Below, piece after piece: positions 10,437 to 23,400 of a stretch of DNA of 64,000 nucleotides. How positions within the stretch are numbered: the first letter of the stretch is position 1; the number at the start of each line of letters is the position of its first letter. A program made the translations under genes and the position numbers. Under the pieces are notes generated by a model. The model was not told the origin of the DNA. It ran no database searches and saw nothing but the letters and a program-made list of their open reading frames with translations. Source of the stretch: Adiantum capillus-veneris (Eukaryota; Streptophyta; Polypodiopsida; Polypodiales; Pteridaceae); the NCBI GenBank assembly GCA_014529385.2, contig CM043952.1, forward strand, positions 61,210,119 through 61,274,118. Reading direction: 5' to 3'.

Positions 10437-13107
10437 ATGGCGAACATAAGACCCATATTTTGCGGAAACTTTGAGTATGACACACGTTCCTCAGAGATAG
10501 AGCGGCTGTTCGACAAATACGGCAAGGTTGACAGAGTAGATTTGAAGTCAGGTATGCTCTCTTCTTTCGAAACAGAATATTGGGTCTGGGTCGAAGTAGC
10601 CAGATCCACAGTAGAAGATCAGAAATACAAGATTCCAGTTATTGCATGATGGGCATCACGGTGTAATCATTCTAGATTTGTAGTGGTGGGGACAAATTTC
10701 CTTTAAAAATTTCTTATATTCTACTTGTTCTGATAGTCTTGGATGTGCCGGATGCAATGTTTGAGGATTCAGCTTAATTTTATTTAGCGTTATGTGAGCA
10801 TAACAATGATGTTCTTCATGCAAATGTGAAGCTTGGGGCTTATTTCAATCTCAATGATGACCCAACAAAATGGCACCTTTTTCTCTGCTACATGGAGAAA
10901 ATTTGAATCTTCAAAGGCTTTTGTGTAATATCACTCACAAGGGTCAAAGAATTCTAAAGAGACTTGCTTGACACAACCAGGAGCTGCTTTTTTTTCCTAA
11001 ACAATCAAGCACGTGAAAGACACCACTTTGTGATAACAAAGATGATGGAATGGGTTGTAAGCTAGCAGTGGGTGCCACCACTATTTCAGCACTTGCTGTT
11101 GCAAACTAGTTTTGTAGTTGACATTCACCCATTCATCTTAATTAAGGCATGCTCAGAAAGTAGGTCCTTGACAACAGATGGCTTGGTAGTTGTGTTTTGT
11201 TTGTAGAGTGTGTTTTCACAGAGTTGTCGTCAATGGCACAGAATTAACTTTGTGTTGACTAAGGAAATGGTACTTAAAGTTTCATTTGGCGCAGGCGTTG
11301 TCTTCGGAAGCCTTTGGGTTTCTTCAGTTGTTTCCCTTCCTCTCTTACATGACATCCTACAACCAAATTATGCAATGGGCATCATCCAGACAACTTTCAG
11401 TCCTTTGCCAGATCGTCCTCATAGCTCATCCTTTGCATTTTTCCAGCTTGGAAGGTCGGGTCATTCACTACTGCATTCGCAACCTGACCATCCACCAACG
11501 TGCAGCTCTTCCTTTTGTCACCGGCTCTGCCAATCACCATGAAAGGCCTGTCTTACATTTCACATGGTTATTGCGCATATCATGACTTTTTGATATGTTT
11601 TTAAAAGGCCGTCTTTGTTCAGGTGTTTGTGTATATAAATATGAAGTCTGTAACTTGCTGTCGAGTTAATTTCTGCAAAGTCTTCGACTGCAGGCTTTGC
11701 TTTTGTATACATGAGTGATGAAAGAGATGCAAGGGATGCTATTCGAGCTTTAGATAATTATGAATTTGGAAGACAAAGGCGTCGTCTTCGTGTGGAATGG
11801 GCCAAGGTCAGTTGAGTGCTTTCTCATTTACTGTTTCGTGTTTAGTGCATACCCTTTATTACCTCTTGTTAGGTAAAGGATTTGCTGGCTTTTTGTTGTG
11901 CTGTCTTCTTATTTTCTTGCAGTTTGTTCTTCTCATGCGTTGTTTTACTTTTTGGGAGTGACATATATTTGTTCTGTCAATGCTGGTTATTGTATCCACA
12001 GCAAGCAGATGGTGCTATAAGGCGGCGAGAAGATGCAAGAAGAAGCATTGCAAAGCAAAGGCCTACCAAAACACTTTTTGTAGTAAACTTTGATCCTTTG
12101 GATACAAGGTCGCGAGATTTGGAACGGCATTTTGAGCCCTATGGCAAGATTGTTCAAGTTCGTATCCGGAAGAATTTTGCATTTATTCAGTATGAGACGC
12201 AAGAAGAGGCAACAAAAGCTTTGGAAGCCACGAATATGAGGTTGTCACAGTGGTTTCGATAACCTTGTTTTGAGGTCTCATTTGTATGGCTAGTTCAGTT
12301 GTATGAAACCATGCATGCAATTTGTTTTACTTTTGCAGTTTGTTCTAGAAATTAATACCTTTTTTTTCTTTTCTTAGCTCTGTTCTTATTGAACAAGGTG
12401 TGCTTATCTAGGCTTTTTATTGTTGCTTCAGCAAAATATTGGATAGAGTCATAACAGTTGAATATGCAACCCGTGAAGATGGGGACCGGGATCGTGGCAG
12501 TGTCAGTCCAGGGCGTGGAAGAGGAAGACGTGAGAGCCCTGACTATGGACGAGGAAGAAGTCCTGCTTTCAGGCGATCAAGGTACAAAATACTGTTCTCG
12601 ATTGTGTCATCTTGAGTCAGGACCAGATAGAGAAGGTTGGTTATGGTAATAAGCAAAGATTAGAAGGTCAAAGAAAGTTCGCTTTGCATGATTCAGTTGG
12701 CCAATCTTTCAAAATGATCGCATGTTTTTCCATGTCTGTTGCTGTTCTAGTGCTTGAAAAAACCCAGGTTTAGGTAGTCTCACCTACAAAGAGAACCTAC
12801 AAATTTTGAAATTTACCTCCAAATTTTAAATTTGAAGGTAAGATAACCTACAAAATTAGCAGGAATTTATTGTGAAAACATTCAATTATACCCATTTACC
12901 TCTTAAATTTTCTCTGTAAATTTTTCATTTTTTAAAGAAAAAAGTTTATTGTTGGAGCCTGCGGTGCCTGCTTGCTGTCTCCTTTAGAGTCTTTTGAGAA
13001 TGAAGTTCCATTTTAATTAGGTGTTACCTTGTGGATGCAGCCGATCACCACCTCGTCGATATCGCAGTCAATCTCCCGATTATGGACCTTATGGAGGCCA
13101 ACGCTAG
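10437..13107 (+). CDS. SR splicing factor, plant RS subfamily (RS31/RS40-like), complete
   Basis: Coding exons 10437-10551, 11694-11806, 12002-12240, 12432-12581 and 13041-13107 join in frame with GT/AG at every junction to give 227 aa. RRM1 holds RNP2 IFCGNF (residues 7-12) and RNP1 GFAFVYMS (39-46), with the RNP1 octamer split across exons 1 and 2. RRM2 holds TLFVVNF (100-106) and NFAFIQY (134-140). A short Arg/Ser tail (about 178-227) carries SPGRGRGRR and two SPDYG motifs. Two RRMs plus an RS tail without a zinc knuckle define the plant RS subfamily, nuclear proteins that bind exonic enhancers and help choose splice sites. The tail is shorter than I recall for Arabidopsis RS31 and RS40. 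The ATG at 10437 is the first after the leader acceptor. Intron 1 (1142 bases) is the longest, a common site of alternative splicing in SR genes. Confidence 0.9.
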
Positions 13108-15235
13108 AGAGGAGATACTTATCATCTAAGTAATGTGTATAATGCATGTAGGTGAAGCTCTTCACACTGTTCAGCTGACGCAATTGATCATGCGTGAGAA
13201 TCAGGAATTGTTTGTGTCAAGACATTGGAGTAAAAGTGTCATCGTGTGCTACTTTTGAGAGGTCTCAAGTATTGAAAGTCGTAAAAAGTACCTTCTAGAA
13301 GGCATTTATCCTGTCAAGCTTATAGATGTTCATAAAAAAAATGCCCACAAAAGCAGGGAGTGTGGCATTTTTTTGAAGTAAATGCTACATTTCTTGCCAG
13401 CGAAGGACTTAAAGGAGCTTTTACTAAAATGACTGCTTTGATCTGGTTCTTATGATCGATTCATGATAATGGGAATTGGGAGGCATGGAGATTTTCCTGT
13501 TATTGTATTCATTCTTGTTGGGAGTGTTGATGATTTGAATAACCAGCCTCCTCTTTGTTGATGGGATAAAAGCAAATCGTCGCACATCAGAATCTTTGCG
13601 TAGCGGAGGTGCTCAATTTATTTTTCTGTGAAGATTATTTATTTTGCTCCCAAGGGGACAGGAGTCTTTAGCGAGAGGGAATTGGGTTTGGAGAACCGTA
13701 TGTTTAAGTGCTGTAAGTCAATGATAAGTTTTATTTGTTCGTGGCTTTTTATGTACAATCAACTGGCTTGTGCTTGGGTTTTTCATGAAGTATTTTGATC
13801 GAGGATAGGGTTAACCTGACAACAGAGAAAGGTAATGATGCGGGGGGATTCTTCTCTTTCAATGCAAATCTGACGTGAAGATCAGTTTAGATTGTCTGAT
13901 TAGGCCCTTTTTCCAAGGGCATTATTGATATTTTCAGAAATTTGTGTAGGTAGGTCCTAAAGATGCACTTTTGCTCCAAAAGAAGGTAAAAAAAGTTGGG
14001 CTCTCAACCAATTACCTTGCAGGACTTTATATATTTTTTCAAACAAGATTTGTGAAATGATGGAACGCAGATTCTTGAACCATTGATGTACGCCTCCTTA
14101 CCCTAGTGGTCTTCATGCTTGTTTTTTTAAGGCAATCTAAGTCGTGGCAATCATTGGCAGTGCTCGTGTAACATCCAGCTATGGCTGCATTCATCATGGT
14201 GATAGTACTGTACATTGACTCCAGAAATCTTTGCTCTATTTTCTGTCGATAGATATGTAGGGGCCCTGTACTCAGCATTGTCGTGCAGTGTTGTCCCATG
14301 TTCTATGGAAGTGTGAGGTTGTGAATTATTGAGTGTACACTACAATGTACATGTCTGTACATTTGCAACATGACATGTGCCACTGTCCACATGGGTGACA
14401 GTTGTGTTAGTAACAAGGTATTCTTTTTTTGTATTCGAGCTATATGGGTTTCAAAGTAATGAAGGAGATTGAACAAAAGGGGAATTTTTGAAAGTGAGGA
14501 GAGCACGGAAGTGAATTGAAGTGGCGCAGACGGTGCAAAGTATCCATTTATTAGGGCAGGGTTGCCCTTAGAAGTTCATGCATTTGTATATTTCTGGGTA
14601 ATAGTGTAATTTTTGACCTATTGAATATGGATTAATACCCAAAAATAGGTAAATTGCCTATTGAAAGGGTGCCTTGCTATTTGAAGGTGTTTGATTGTTT
14701 CTTGTGGCATGGCAGGCGATTGGGGTAAAGTTGCTTGCTAGATTCTCACTTGGGCTCTTTGATTCAACAAAGCTCTATTTAATGTGAAAGAAGGTCGATG
14801 TATGTGGGTGTCTAAATTGACTAGTGCAGGGAGATGTTATTGTAATATAGGTTTTGGTTTTGTTTCTTTTCCTCAAATTTTTGTACCATTTTTTTATATA
14901 ATGGGAGCTTTCTTGGTGCATAGTGTCACAAATATGGATGGGAAGGAAGCACAATTTATGTGTCAGAAGTGTCAATTCTTTTGCAAGAGGAAATTGAACC
15001 TTTCTTTTTTATTTTCTTGGTGGGCATTTGAGTATAGCACAACACATGTTAATTTATTGCATTCAATAGTTATTAAGAGTGGGAAACCTACACAGGGTTT
15101 GCCTTTTAAGTAGAGGACATGGTTGGGTGGAGCATGGATTTCCACTTCTTCCCTTGGCCTTTGAGGATGTTGAAAGTGTGTGTGCATGTGTGTGATGCAC
15201 ACATACACCTCAAGCTTCTCTTGCTTTGAACATTG

Positions 15236-15237
<2 letters not shown>
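13108..15237. other. SR gene 3'UTR, then no gene seen
   Basis: The first few hundred bases should be the SR gene 3'UTR, but no single polyadenylation signal stands out. The remainder has only short frames without motifs. Confidence 0.5.
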
Positions 15238-15284
<47 letters not shown>

Positions 15285-15354
15285 TAGGTTTTGAGTTCAA
15301 CTCTCCTCGTTGGATAGATCTTTAAGGCCTCTTGGGATAGTTTCCATAATCTTA

Positions 15355-15398
<44 letters not shown>

Positions 15399-15445
15399 TA
15401 TGCGTGCTCCTGTAGTCACCTACAAGTTGGGTCGTGTGTGTGTGT

Positions 15446-15494
<49 letters not shown>

Positions 15495-15500
15495 GCGTGC
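15238..15500 (+). repeat. Three (CT)n tracts within a ~100-base tandem duplication
   Basis: CT tracts at about 15239-15280, 15360-15394 and 15448-15491. The segment between the tracts (a GCGTGCTCCT...GTCACCTACAA block followed by a GTGTGTG run) occurs twice, at about 15400 and 15495, so a unit containing the microsatellite was duplicated. Confidence 0.85.
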
Positions 15501-15858
15501 TCCTCTAGTCACCTACAAATTGGTTCATGTGTGCGTATGCTCGTTATACACAATCCCAAACTTCTCCAAGGCCTCTTCCTTCCATTCAACACTACAAATT
15601 GCAAGGAGCCCCACACCGCATTTTCTCCCTTGCTTATGTTGCTACCTTGCTTCCATTACGTTAATTGCAAAGCTTCAGCATGTTTTGGTTTCTTTGCTAT
15701 AATTCAACATTGCCTTCACTTCATAAGGCGCTTTCTTCAGTGCTACACTATGGATCTCGTAGCATTACATTAAAAAGAAAATTTATTTTTAATTTTCTAC
15801 TCACCAAGGCTTTGCAAAAGACCTGAAGTTAACCCTTACGGACACCTTATCACCTTTG

Positions 15859-16635
15859 TGTTACGTATGGAGCCTGATTTCTCCTTGTATTTCTACGGTA
15901 AAAGCGCACATTTGTAAGGCTCCCATTATGAGGAGAAGCCATCGTGCGTGAAGGAAAATCACTCGTCGGAAACCAAAATTTTCACGGCCAAAAATCAGGG
16001 TTAACTTTAGAGGCCGTCCCTGAGACTTTTTTTTCCCTCGTCGGAATATTCCTTTTCGTCGGAATATTATAGTCGGACGGCGGTCGGAAAGTGGTCGGAA
16101 AACAACTGTTGGTTGGTCGGTGGCCAGTAGTCAATGGCCAGTGGTCGGTGGTCGGAAGTCAATGACCGGTGGTCGGTAGCCGAATTCAAAAGCGGATTTG
16201 TCTACACAAGGGTGGCCACACATGGGCGGATTGGACGGTCCGATTTGGACTTATTCACACAAGGGCGGCTACACATGGCTGCCTCTCATGAGAGAAGGCA
16301 ACCCTTTTGGCCTATAAAAGGGTGCCATTTCTACACACATTTCATAGTGTGAAGTTGATGCAACAAGGTGAGTGTGAGGTGGTGAGAGTGAAGCAAGGCG
16401 GGAGCTCCATTAAGGGTATAATCCCCTTGTAAACTACTTCTTGTTTTGAAGTATTAAAGCCATTGAGTGGCTCCTTTCCCGTGGACGTAATCCACATTGG
16501 GTGAACCACGTATATCGTGTGTACTCTCTCTCTCTCTCTCTCTCTCTACTCTATAATCTCTTGTGTGTGAAATCTCTCTCTCTCCATTAAGTAATCTACT
16601 CAATTATCTATTTAGCTACGTCTTATTTCCTAACA
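15859..16635 (+). repeat. Copia 5' LTR
   Basis: A 777-base LTR, against 744 for its partner. Differences include the number of GGTCGGTGG-type repeats near 16090-16180. TATAAAAG at 16313-16320 is the probable promoter. A (CT)n tract at 16524-16547 is shared with the 3' LTR. Confidence 0.92.
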
Positions 16636-16708
16636 ACTGGTATCAGAGCAAGGTTTGCTCGTAGCTAAATTATCTCAAAGAAAGGATTCTTAGAATTGAG
16701 TGGGAGTT

Positions 16709-17171
16709 ATGGTGGAGAAAGGGAGGCTCAAGATTGAGAAGTTCAACGGCAAAAACTACCAACATTGGAAGATACAGATTGAAGACTATCTCTACCAGAA
16801 GGACCTCTATTTTTCACTAGGCGGTCTTGCAAAGAAGCCCGCAACAATGGCAGATGAAGCGTGGATTGTCCTTGATCGAAAGGCACTGGGAACAATCCGG
16901 TTAAGCTTGGCGTCAACGGTGGCCTTCAATGTTTCAGAGATGAAGACCACGGAGGACTTAATGAAGTCACTTGACGACTTCTACGAGAAACCATCGGCAT
17001 CCAATAAGGTATTTCTTATGAAGCGCTTGTTCAATCTAAAGATCACAGAGAATGGTTCAGTTGCAGAACACCTAAATGACTTTAACACAAACATAAGTCA
17101 ACTTCGATCGGTGAAAATCAATTTCGATGATGAGGTGCGAGCTCTCTTTATACTATCATCTCTACCCGTTG
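16709..17171 (+). pseudogene. Copia gag, frameshifted
   Basis: The ATG at 16709 opens a copia capsid protein: KIEKFNGKNYQHWK near the N-terminus and the UBN2/Retrotran_gag pattern SLDDFYEK...LMKRLFNLKITE follow. The frame is lost near 17167-17175, where the conserved WDSLVMAVSNS lies in the next frame. A 1-base loss or 2-base gain is enough to explain it. The nucleocapsid zinc knuckle therefore sits in the following segment. Confidence 0.88.
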
Positions 17172-18921
17172 GGACAGCCTTGTGATGGCTGTAAGCAATT
17201 CTATTTCTGGTACAAATACTCTTAAGTTTGATGATGTTGTGGGTGTTCTCCTAAGTGAGGAAATACGAAGGAGAAGCACAGGAGAATCATCAAGTACTGC
17301 ATTGCCAGTGGAAACAAGAGGAAGGCTTAAGGAGAGGTTCAAAAGCCAAAAGGGTCGTGATCGCTCAAGACGAAGCAAGTCACGCACAAAGTCAGTTCTT
17401 GAATGTTGGAACTGCGGCAAGAAGGGCCACGTCAAGAAGGATTGCTGGTCCAAGAAGAGGAAGGAGATTGAGTCTCAAAACAACAAGCCAACATCGGATG
17501 CCAATGTGGTAGGTAAAGTAGAGCAAGATGTACTAATTCTCTCATTAGACAATGTGTCTAATTCTTGGATAGTAGATTCCAGGGCTTCATTCCATGCGAC
17601 ACCACACAAGCAACATTTCCAAGATTACACCAAAGGTAATTTTGGGTATGTATACTTGGGAGATGATGAAGCTTGTGAGATTGTCGGCAAAGGTACAGTT
17701 TCTGTCAAAATTGCTAACAGAAATGAATGGAAGCTTAAAGATGGTAGGCATGTTCCTTCTCTTCGAAAAAATTTGATCTCTACAGGAAAATTGGACGATG
17801 AAGGTCACAACATTGCATTCGAAAACAAACGATGGAAGATCTCAAAGGGATCTTTGGTAGTTGCCAAGGGAGAAAAGGTCGGTACACTTTACTTGTGTAC
17901 TATGAGCACGCAGCCTTCAGCTTGTGTAGCAACTACAGAAGTTGACAGTGCGGTGTGGCACTATCGACTTGGGCATTTGAGTGCCAAAGGAATGCAAATC
18001 CTTCAAACAAAGAAGCTTCTACCATGTTTGAAAGAAGTGGACTTAGAGTTCTCTGAAGATTGTGTTTATGGTAAACAAAAGAGGGTAAAATTCCAAAAAT
18101 CAGGAAATGAAAGAAAAAATAAAAAACTTGAGTTGGTTCATTCTGATGTTTGGGGTTCTGCAAGTACACCATCACTTGGTGGCTCATTGTACTATGTAAC
18201 ATTTATAGACGATGCGACTAGAAAAACATGGGTTTATGTCATGAAGAATAAATCCGATGTATTTTCCATATTTCAAAGGTGGAAAGCCTTTGTGGAGAAT
18301 GAAACATGTACCAAGGTTAAATGCCTCAGATCCGACAATGGAGGCGAATATTGCAGCCAAGCTTTTGAAAGCTTTTGTGCTAGCAATGGCATTTAAAGGC
18401 AAAGGACAACCCCAAGGACACCTTAACAAAATGGGATTTCGGAAAGGATGAACAGGACAATCATGGAGCGAGCACGAAGCATGCGGCTACATGCAGGCCT
18501 ACCGCTTGAGCTTTGGGCGGAAGCTGTAAGTACGTCTGTGTACTTAATCAATCGGTCACCCTCAACGGCATTGGATGGGGGAGTTCCAGAAGAGGCATGG
18601 ACAGGTAAACCGGTGAATTATGCATTTCTCAAAGTATTTGGGTGTGAGGCTTTCATGCACATAGATAGAAGCTTAAGATCGAAGCTAGATGCAAAGTCCA
18701 AAAAGTGTTTCTTCATTGGCTATGGAGAAGGTGACTTTGGGTATCGCCTATGGAATCCTGAAGATGGTAAAATCTTAAGGAGTAGGGATGTAATTTTTAA
18801 CGAACAAAATATGTACAAAGATTACTTGGAAAGAAAACAAACAAAAGAAACAGGTGATGAGTACATGGAGCTTGAGGATGGTGAAGACTCAAGGACTGCA
18901 AACGGTGACAATGTGGAATAA
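17172..18921 (+). pseudogene. Copia nucleocapsid, protease and integrase, broken
   Basis: In order: zinc knuckle CWNCGKKGHVKKDC (about 17404-17445), protease, integrase zinc domain and integrase core. The protease motif reads DSRAS at 17575 where DSGAS is expected. The integrase HHCC domain keeps HYRLGHLS but has SEDC where CEDC is usual. The core keeps SDVWG, SDNGGEY and the catalytic Glu in NGISERMNR. In-frame TAA stops lie at 18394-18396, about 18424 and 18919-18921. A mutated protease Gly, a lost zinc Cys and three stops make this copy non-functional. Confidence 0.9.
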
Positions 18922-20586
18922 CGTCAACCAAATGAGGAGCCTCAATCTATTCCCCGAAGATCTTCAAGAGAAAGTAGACCTCCAGAAAGGTTTGTTCCTT
19001 CCTTCAACCATCTCTTGATCTCAGATTCTGGGGAGCCAGAATCATACGAAGAAGCTATGCAACATGAATCCAAAGAAGAATGGACGAAAAGTATGCAAGT
19101 GGAGATGGACTCACTAAATCGCAACCAAACATGGGAGTTGGTTGAGTTGCCTAAAGGTAAGCGAACACTTCAAAACAAATGGGTGTACAAGCTGAAGGAA
19201 GAAGAAGGTGGGAAGAAAAGGTACAAGTCTAGGCTTGTGGTAAAAAGTTTTTCTCAAAAGAAAGGTATTGACTTCAATGAAATATTTTCTCCTGTTGTAA
19301 AAATGAACTCAATTAGTCTTGTCTTAAGCCTTGTGGCTGCTCATGATCTAAATCTCGAGCAAATGGATGTAAATACGGCATTCCCTCACGGTGACTTAGA
19401 GGAGGAAATCTACATGCTTCAACCAAAGGGATATGAAGTAAAAGGTAAGGAGAAAATGGTTTGCACATTAAAGAAGAGCTTGTATGGTTTAAAGCAAGCA
19501 TCAAGACAATGGTACTTGAAGTTTGATCGATGGATGTTGGATCATGGATTCACAAGATGCAACTTGGATCATTGCGTCTACACGAAGAATTTGGGAGATG
19601 GGAAATTCATCATCCTAATGTTGTATGTTGATGACATGTTGATTGCAAGTGTTAACATGCAGGACATCAAAGACCTAAAAGAGGAGCTGTCTAAATCTTT
19701 TTCAATGAAAGTTTTGGGTGCTGCAAAGAGGATACTTGGTATGAAAATATCAAGGGACAGGACGAAGAAGACAATAAAGCTATCTCAAGAAGATTACATC
19801 AAGAAGGTACTAGAAAGGTTTGCAATGCAAAATGCAAAACCAGTTTCTACACCTTTGGCTGGTCACTTTAAACTAACGAAGGATATGTGTGCAAAGACAC
19901 AAGAGGAGATAGCCTATATGTCTAAAGTTCCATATGCTGCAGCGGTAGGTTCTCTAATGTTTGCTATGGTCTGGACAAGGCCAGACATTGCACATGCAGT
20001 GGGAGTTGTGAGTAGGTTCATGGACAACCCAGGTAAAGAGCATTGGCAGGCTGTGAAGTGGATACTTAGGTATTTAAAAGGGACAACAACAAATGCGTTA
20101 TATTTTGGAGGAACTAATATTTTTCTAGAAGGGTATGCTGATGCAGATATGGCAGGTGACAAAGATACTCGAAGGAGCACTACTGGCTATGTGTTCACGG
20201 TTGGAGGCACAACAGTAAGCTGGGCTTCAAAGCTACAGAAAGTGGTTTCACTTTCTACCACGAAAGCAAAGTATGTAGAAATGACGGAGGCAAGCAAAGA
20301 AATTCTGTGGCTTCACAGATTCTTAGAAGAGCTTGGATTCAAACAAGACAATTGTGTTTTGTACAGTGATAGCCAAAGTGCTATCCATCTTGCGAAGAAC
20401 TCAGCCTTTCATTCAAGGACAAAGCACATTGAGGTGAGATATCACTTCATACGCACTCTTTTGGAAGAGGGACAACTAAAGTTAGGAAAGGTGCATACAA
20501 GTGAAAATCCTGCGGACATGTTTACAAAGGTGGTCAACAAGGAGAAGTTGAGCTTTTGCTCATCTTCAATCGGCATTCAAGGATAA
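18922..20586 (+). pseudogene. Copia reverse transcriptase and RNase H (long open segment)
   Basis: From 19015 this frame is open to the TAA at 20584-20586. RT motifs include QMDVNTAFPHGDLEEEIYM, SLYGLKQASRQWY and the catalytic YVDD at 19624-19635. RNase H motifs include YADADMAGD, STTGYVF and SDSQSAIHLAKN, and ADMFTK lies near the end. The domain itself looks catalytically intact. It depends on upstream frames that are broken by a frameshift and stops, so it is scored as part of a dead polyprotein. Confidence 0.9.
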
Positions 20587-20641
20587 GAAGCCAGGATGGA
20601 AAGCAGTCAGAGGTTTGGAGATCAGTCTCCAAGTGGGAGAT

Positions 20642-21385
20642 TGTTAAGTATGGAGCCTGATTTACCCTTGTAATTTCTATGGTAAAAGCGCACATTTGTA
20701 AGGCCCCCATTATTAGGAGAAGCCATCGTACGTGAAGGAAAATCACTCGTCGGAAACCAAATTTTTCACGGCCAAAAATCAGGGGTAACTTTAGGGGCCT
20801 CGTGGGCGGAAGCCCCTGAGACTTTTTTTTTCCCTCGCCGGAATATTATGGCCGGACAACGGCCGGAAAGTGGTGGAAAACAACCGCTGGTTGGCCGGTG
20901 GCCAGTAGTCAATCGCAGGTGGCCGGTGGCCGAATTCAAAAGCGGATTTGTCTACACAAGGGCGGCCACACAAGGGCGGATTGGAGGGTCCGATTTGGAC
21001 TTATTCACACAAGGGCGGCTACACATGGCTGCCTCTCATGAGAGAAGACAGCCCTTTTGGCCTATAAAAGAAGGCCATTTCTACACACATTTCATAGTGT
21101 GAAGTTGATGCAACAAGGTGAGTGTGAGATGGTGAGAGTGAAACAAGGCGGGAGATCCATTAAGGGTATAATCCCTTTGTAAACTACTTCTTGTTTTGAA
21201 GTACTAAAGCCATTGAGTGGCTGCTTTCCCGTGGACGTAACCCACATTGGGTGAACCACGTATATTGTGTGTACTCTCTCTCTCTCTCTCTCTCTCTACT
21301 CTATAATCTCTTGTGTGTGAAATCTATCTCTCTGCATTAAGTAATCTACTCAATTATCGATTTAGCTACGTCTTATTTGCTAACA
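20642..21385 (+). repeat. Copia 3' LTR
   Basis: Pairs with 15859-16635 throughout. The (CT)n tract at 21274-21297 is the same length as in the 5' LTR, unlike the gypsy-1 LTR pair. Confidence 0.92.
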
Positions 21386-21901
21386 CTTTGACGGACGCAT
21401 TATTATTTATTTGATTGAGTCATGGATCGGGCTTGCCGGTCTAATAGGTGTGTAGGTGATTGCCGATGAGAGGCGCACCACTTATCTTATTTTTACAGTA
21501 GTTTTGCAACGACCAGCCATTGTGGGCATTCAAGTGTGAATGGATTGAACTCTTATAAAAGGTCTATTTAACCTAAAAATCCTCATTCTTTGAGGTGCAA
21601 GCTAAGAAGTGCTCTTGCTCCATCTCTGTCTCCTTCTCCTTCGTGTGTTCATGTGTGTATATGTGAGAGTGTGTGATCGAGCATTGCGCCTGCATCGGCA
21701 AAGCGGTTGAGCACGGCGGCATCAACAGCTCTTTCGTAGCACAGGATCCTTCACGACGGAAGCATTGAGTGGTGAGTGACACATCCATGTCCCTTTGAGC
21801 TTGCTAGGATTGTCTAGTTGTGTGCTGACACTCTTTCGAAGCTCGCATGCACTGCACATGCAAGTTCCCAGTCCTCCGATACGTGCGGCTAAGCATACAT
21901 T

Positions 21902-21917
21902 TGGTGCCGCTGTCAGG
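21902..21917 (+). other. Gypsy-1 primer binding site
   Basis: TGGTGCCGCTGTCAGG begins two bases past the 5' LTR end and resembles the TGGCGCCGTTGTC-type sites of Athila/Tat-related gypsy elements. Confidence 0.6.
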
Positions 21918-22289
21918 AACTACCTTGCACTAAGCTTGAGGAGCACTCAATGCTACCTCATGAAGCCTTCACTTCTGTCATTTCTGGTTTTTTGTTGAGT
22001 TGTGTGAGAAGTGTAAGGTGCAGGTTTAGTAGGATTTGTAAGCTTTGTTAAGTGTTGCAGTGTACTTGCTTTTGTTAGATTTGTTAGATCTGTAATGTGC
22101 AGGTGTTAGAAAATCTGTTAGTTAGTGTAAATCTGTAAATGCAGTAGATAGTGAGTAGATTGAGTACTCCGCGGGTGAGTGAGCAGTTTTGCTTTGTTAG
22201 GAAGTGTACAAAGTGTGCAATGCTTAGTGTAGACAGTGTGTAGCTTACTGTGTTAGACAGTGTGTGAGCAGAGGTAATTAGTGTTAATT

Positions 22290-23400
22290 ATTTGTGTTAG
22301 TTGCAAGGAGGTTACTTTGGGGTGTAGCATCTCAACTCCAGAAAGCCCAACGAGAGGAAGGAGAGTCGGTGAGGGACTTTATTAGTCACTTGAAGCATTT
22401 GAATTCTCGTTGTAATCCAAATGAGCGCTTCAATAATAACCAATTGCTTGATAGATTCATTACGGGACTACGACATGAGGATATACAATGGCCTAGTCAT
22501 TAGAGGTATCACCACTTGGGAGGCAGTCACCACCAATGCGATCCAATTAGAGGATAATTTAATGATTCAAGGAGAAAGAGTGTTTGTTGAGCCTAGATCT
22601 ACTAGCTCGCAAGCATCGGGGCGTGAGCCAATGACCATAAAACCTATTGCTAAAGAGCCAAAGATATTATGAGATGACTTTAGCATATCTCACCAAGGCC
22701 ATTCAAGAAATTCTTAGAGACAATCGTGCTCCACAAAACAATCATATGTATCCAAGAAGGGAACAACAATGGTGCTCAGTTTGCTATGGTCTGCATAGTA
22801 TCAATGAATGCCCTACGTTTAGAGTAAAATTTGTGGGAATTGCAATGCATGTGGTAGGTATGGTCATCAAGCCAAGGATTGCATAGTATTTAAACGTGCA
22901 ATGGCTAATAGACCAACCTTAGAATGGACGGACACACCTCGAGTGCCTGCATGGGTGCCAGCCCCACCTCTTGAACAACCGTCACAACAAGAATCACTTC
23001 TGTGAATCAAGTCGGTTGTGAGTCATCTATTGCTTGTTTGGAAGGCTGTGAGGAAGATATACACCCTAATATTGCCTATGGCATTGATGCACTTAAAGAA
23101 AGTCCACAATATTACATGGAGGACTATTGAGGACAAGTCAAACTCGTTTATCAAGTAGCTGCTCTTGTTGCAAGAGGCCAACGTATCAATTACAATGCCA
23201 AGAGACCACTTCTTCAATGCTACGAGTGTGGGGCTCCACATCGTGTAGCCGAGTGTCCTATTAGATTACAAAAGAATGCCACACTAATGCAAACAAATCA
23301 AGCGAGCACGTCTACAATGCCGCTACTCATGTGTAATCGATATGGTATAGATCATTTAATTGCCCAATGTCCTAATAATCCAAATGCACCAAAGATCACG
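22290..23400 (+). pseudogene. Gypsy-1 gag remnants with zinc knuckles
   Basis: A capsid piece (about 22330-22500) reads REEGESVRDFISHLKHLN and FNNNQLLDRFITGL, the C-terminal half of a retrotransposon capsid. Three knuckle-like motifs follow in different frames: CSVCYGLHSINEC, CYECGAPHRVAEC and CNRYGIDHLIAQC, the third degenerate. Frameshifts and stops are frequent, and the N-terminal half of gag is not readable between the LTR and 22290. Confidence 0.7.

Larger units (their letters stand above)
15859..21385 (+). mobile_element. Ty1/copia retrotransposon nested in the gypsy-1 5' LTR
   Basis: Its LTRs are 15859-16635 and 20642-21385, both starting TGTTA and ending CTAACA. A perfect 5-base target duplication CTTTG flanks it (15854-15858 and 21386-21390). 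The PBS TGGTATCAGAGC (from 16638) matches the initiator-tRNA-Met site. The purine tract AAGTGGGAGAT precedes the 3' LTR. Gene order gag-protease-integrase-RT-RNase H is that of copia. The host sequence continues uninterrupted across the insertion, matching 31997 onward. Confidence 0.95.

Noticed and set aside
11210..11585. Two overlapping frames of about 100 codons in SR gene intron 1
   Set aside because: They lie inside an intron with good splice sites on both sides, overlap in different registers and have no motifs. A cryptic alternative exon cannot be excluded.
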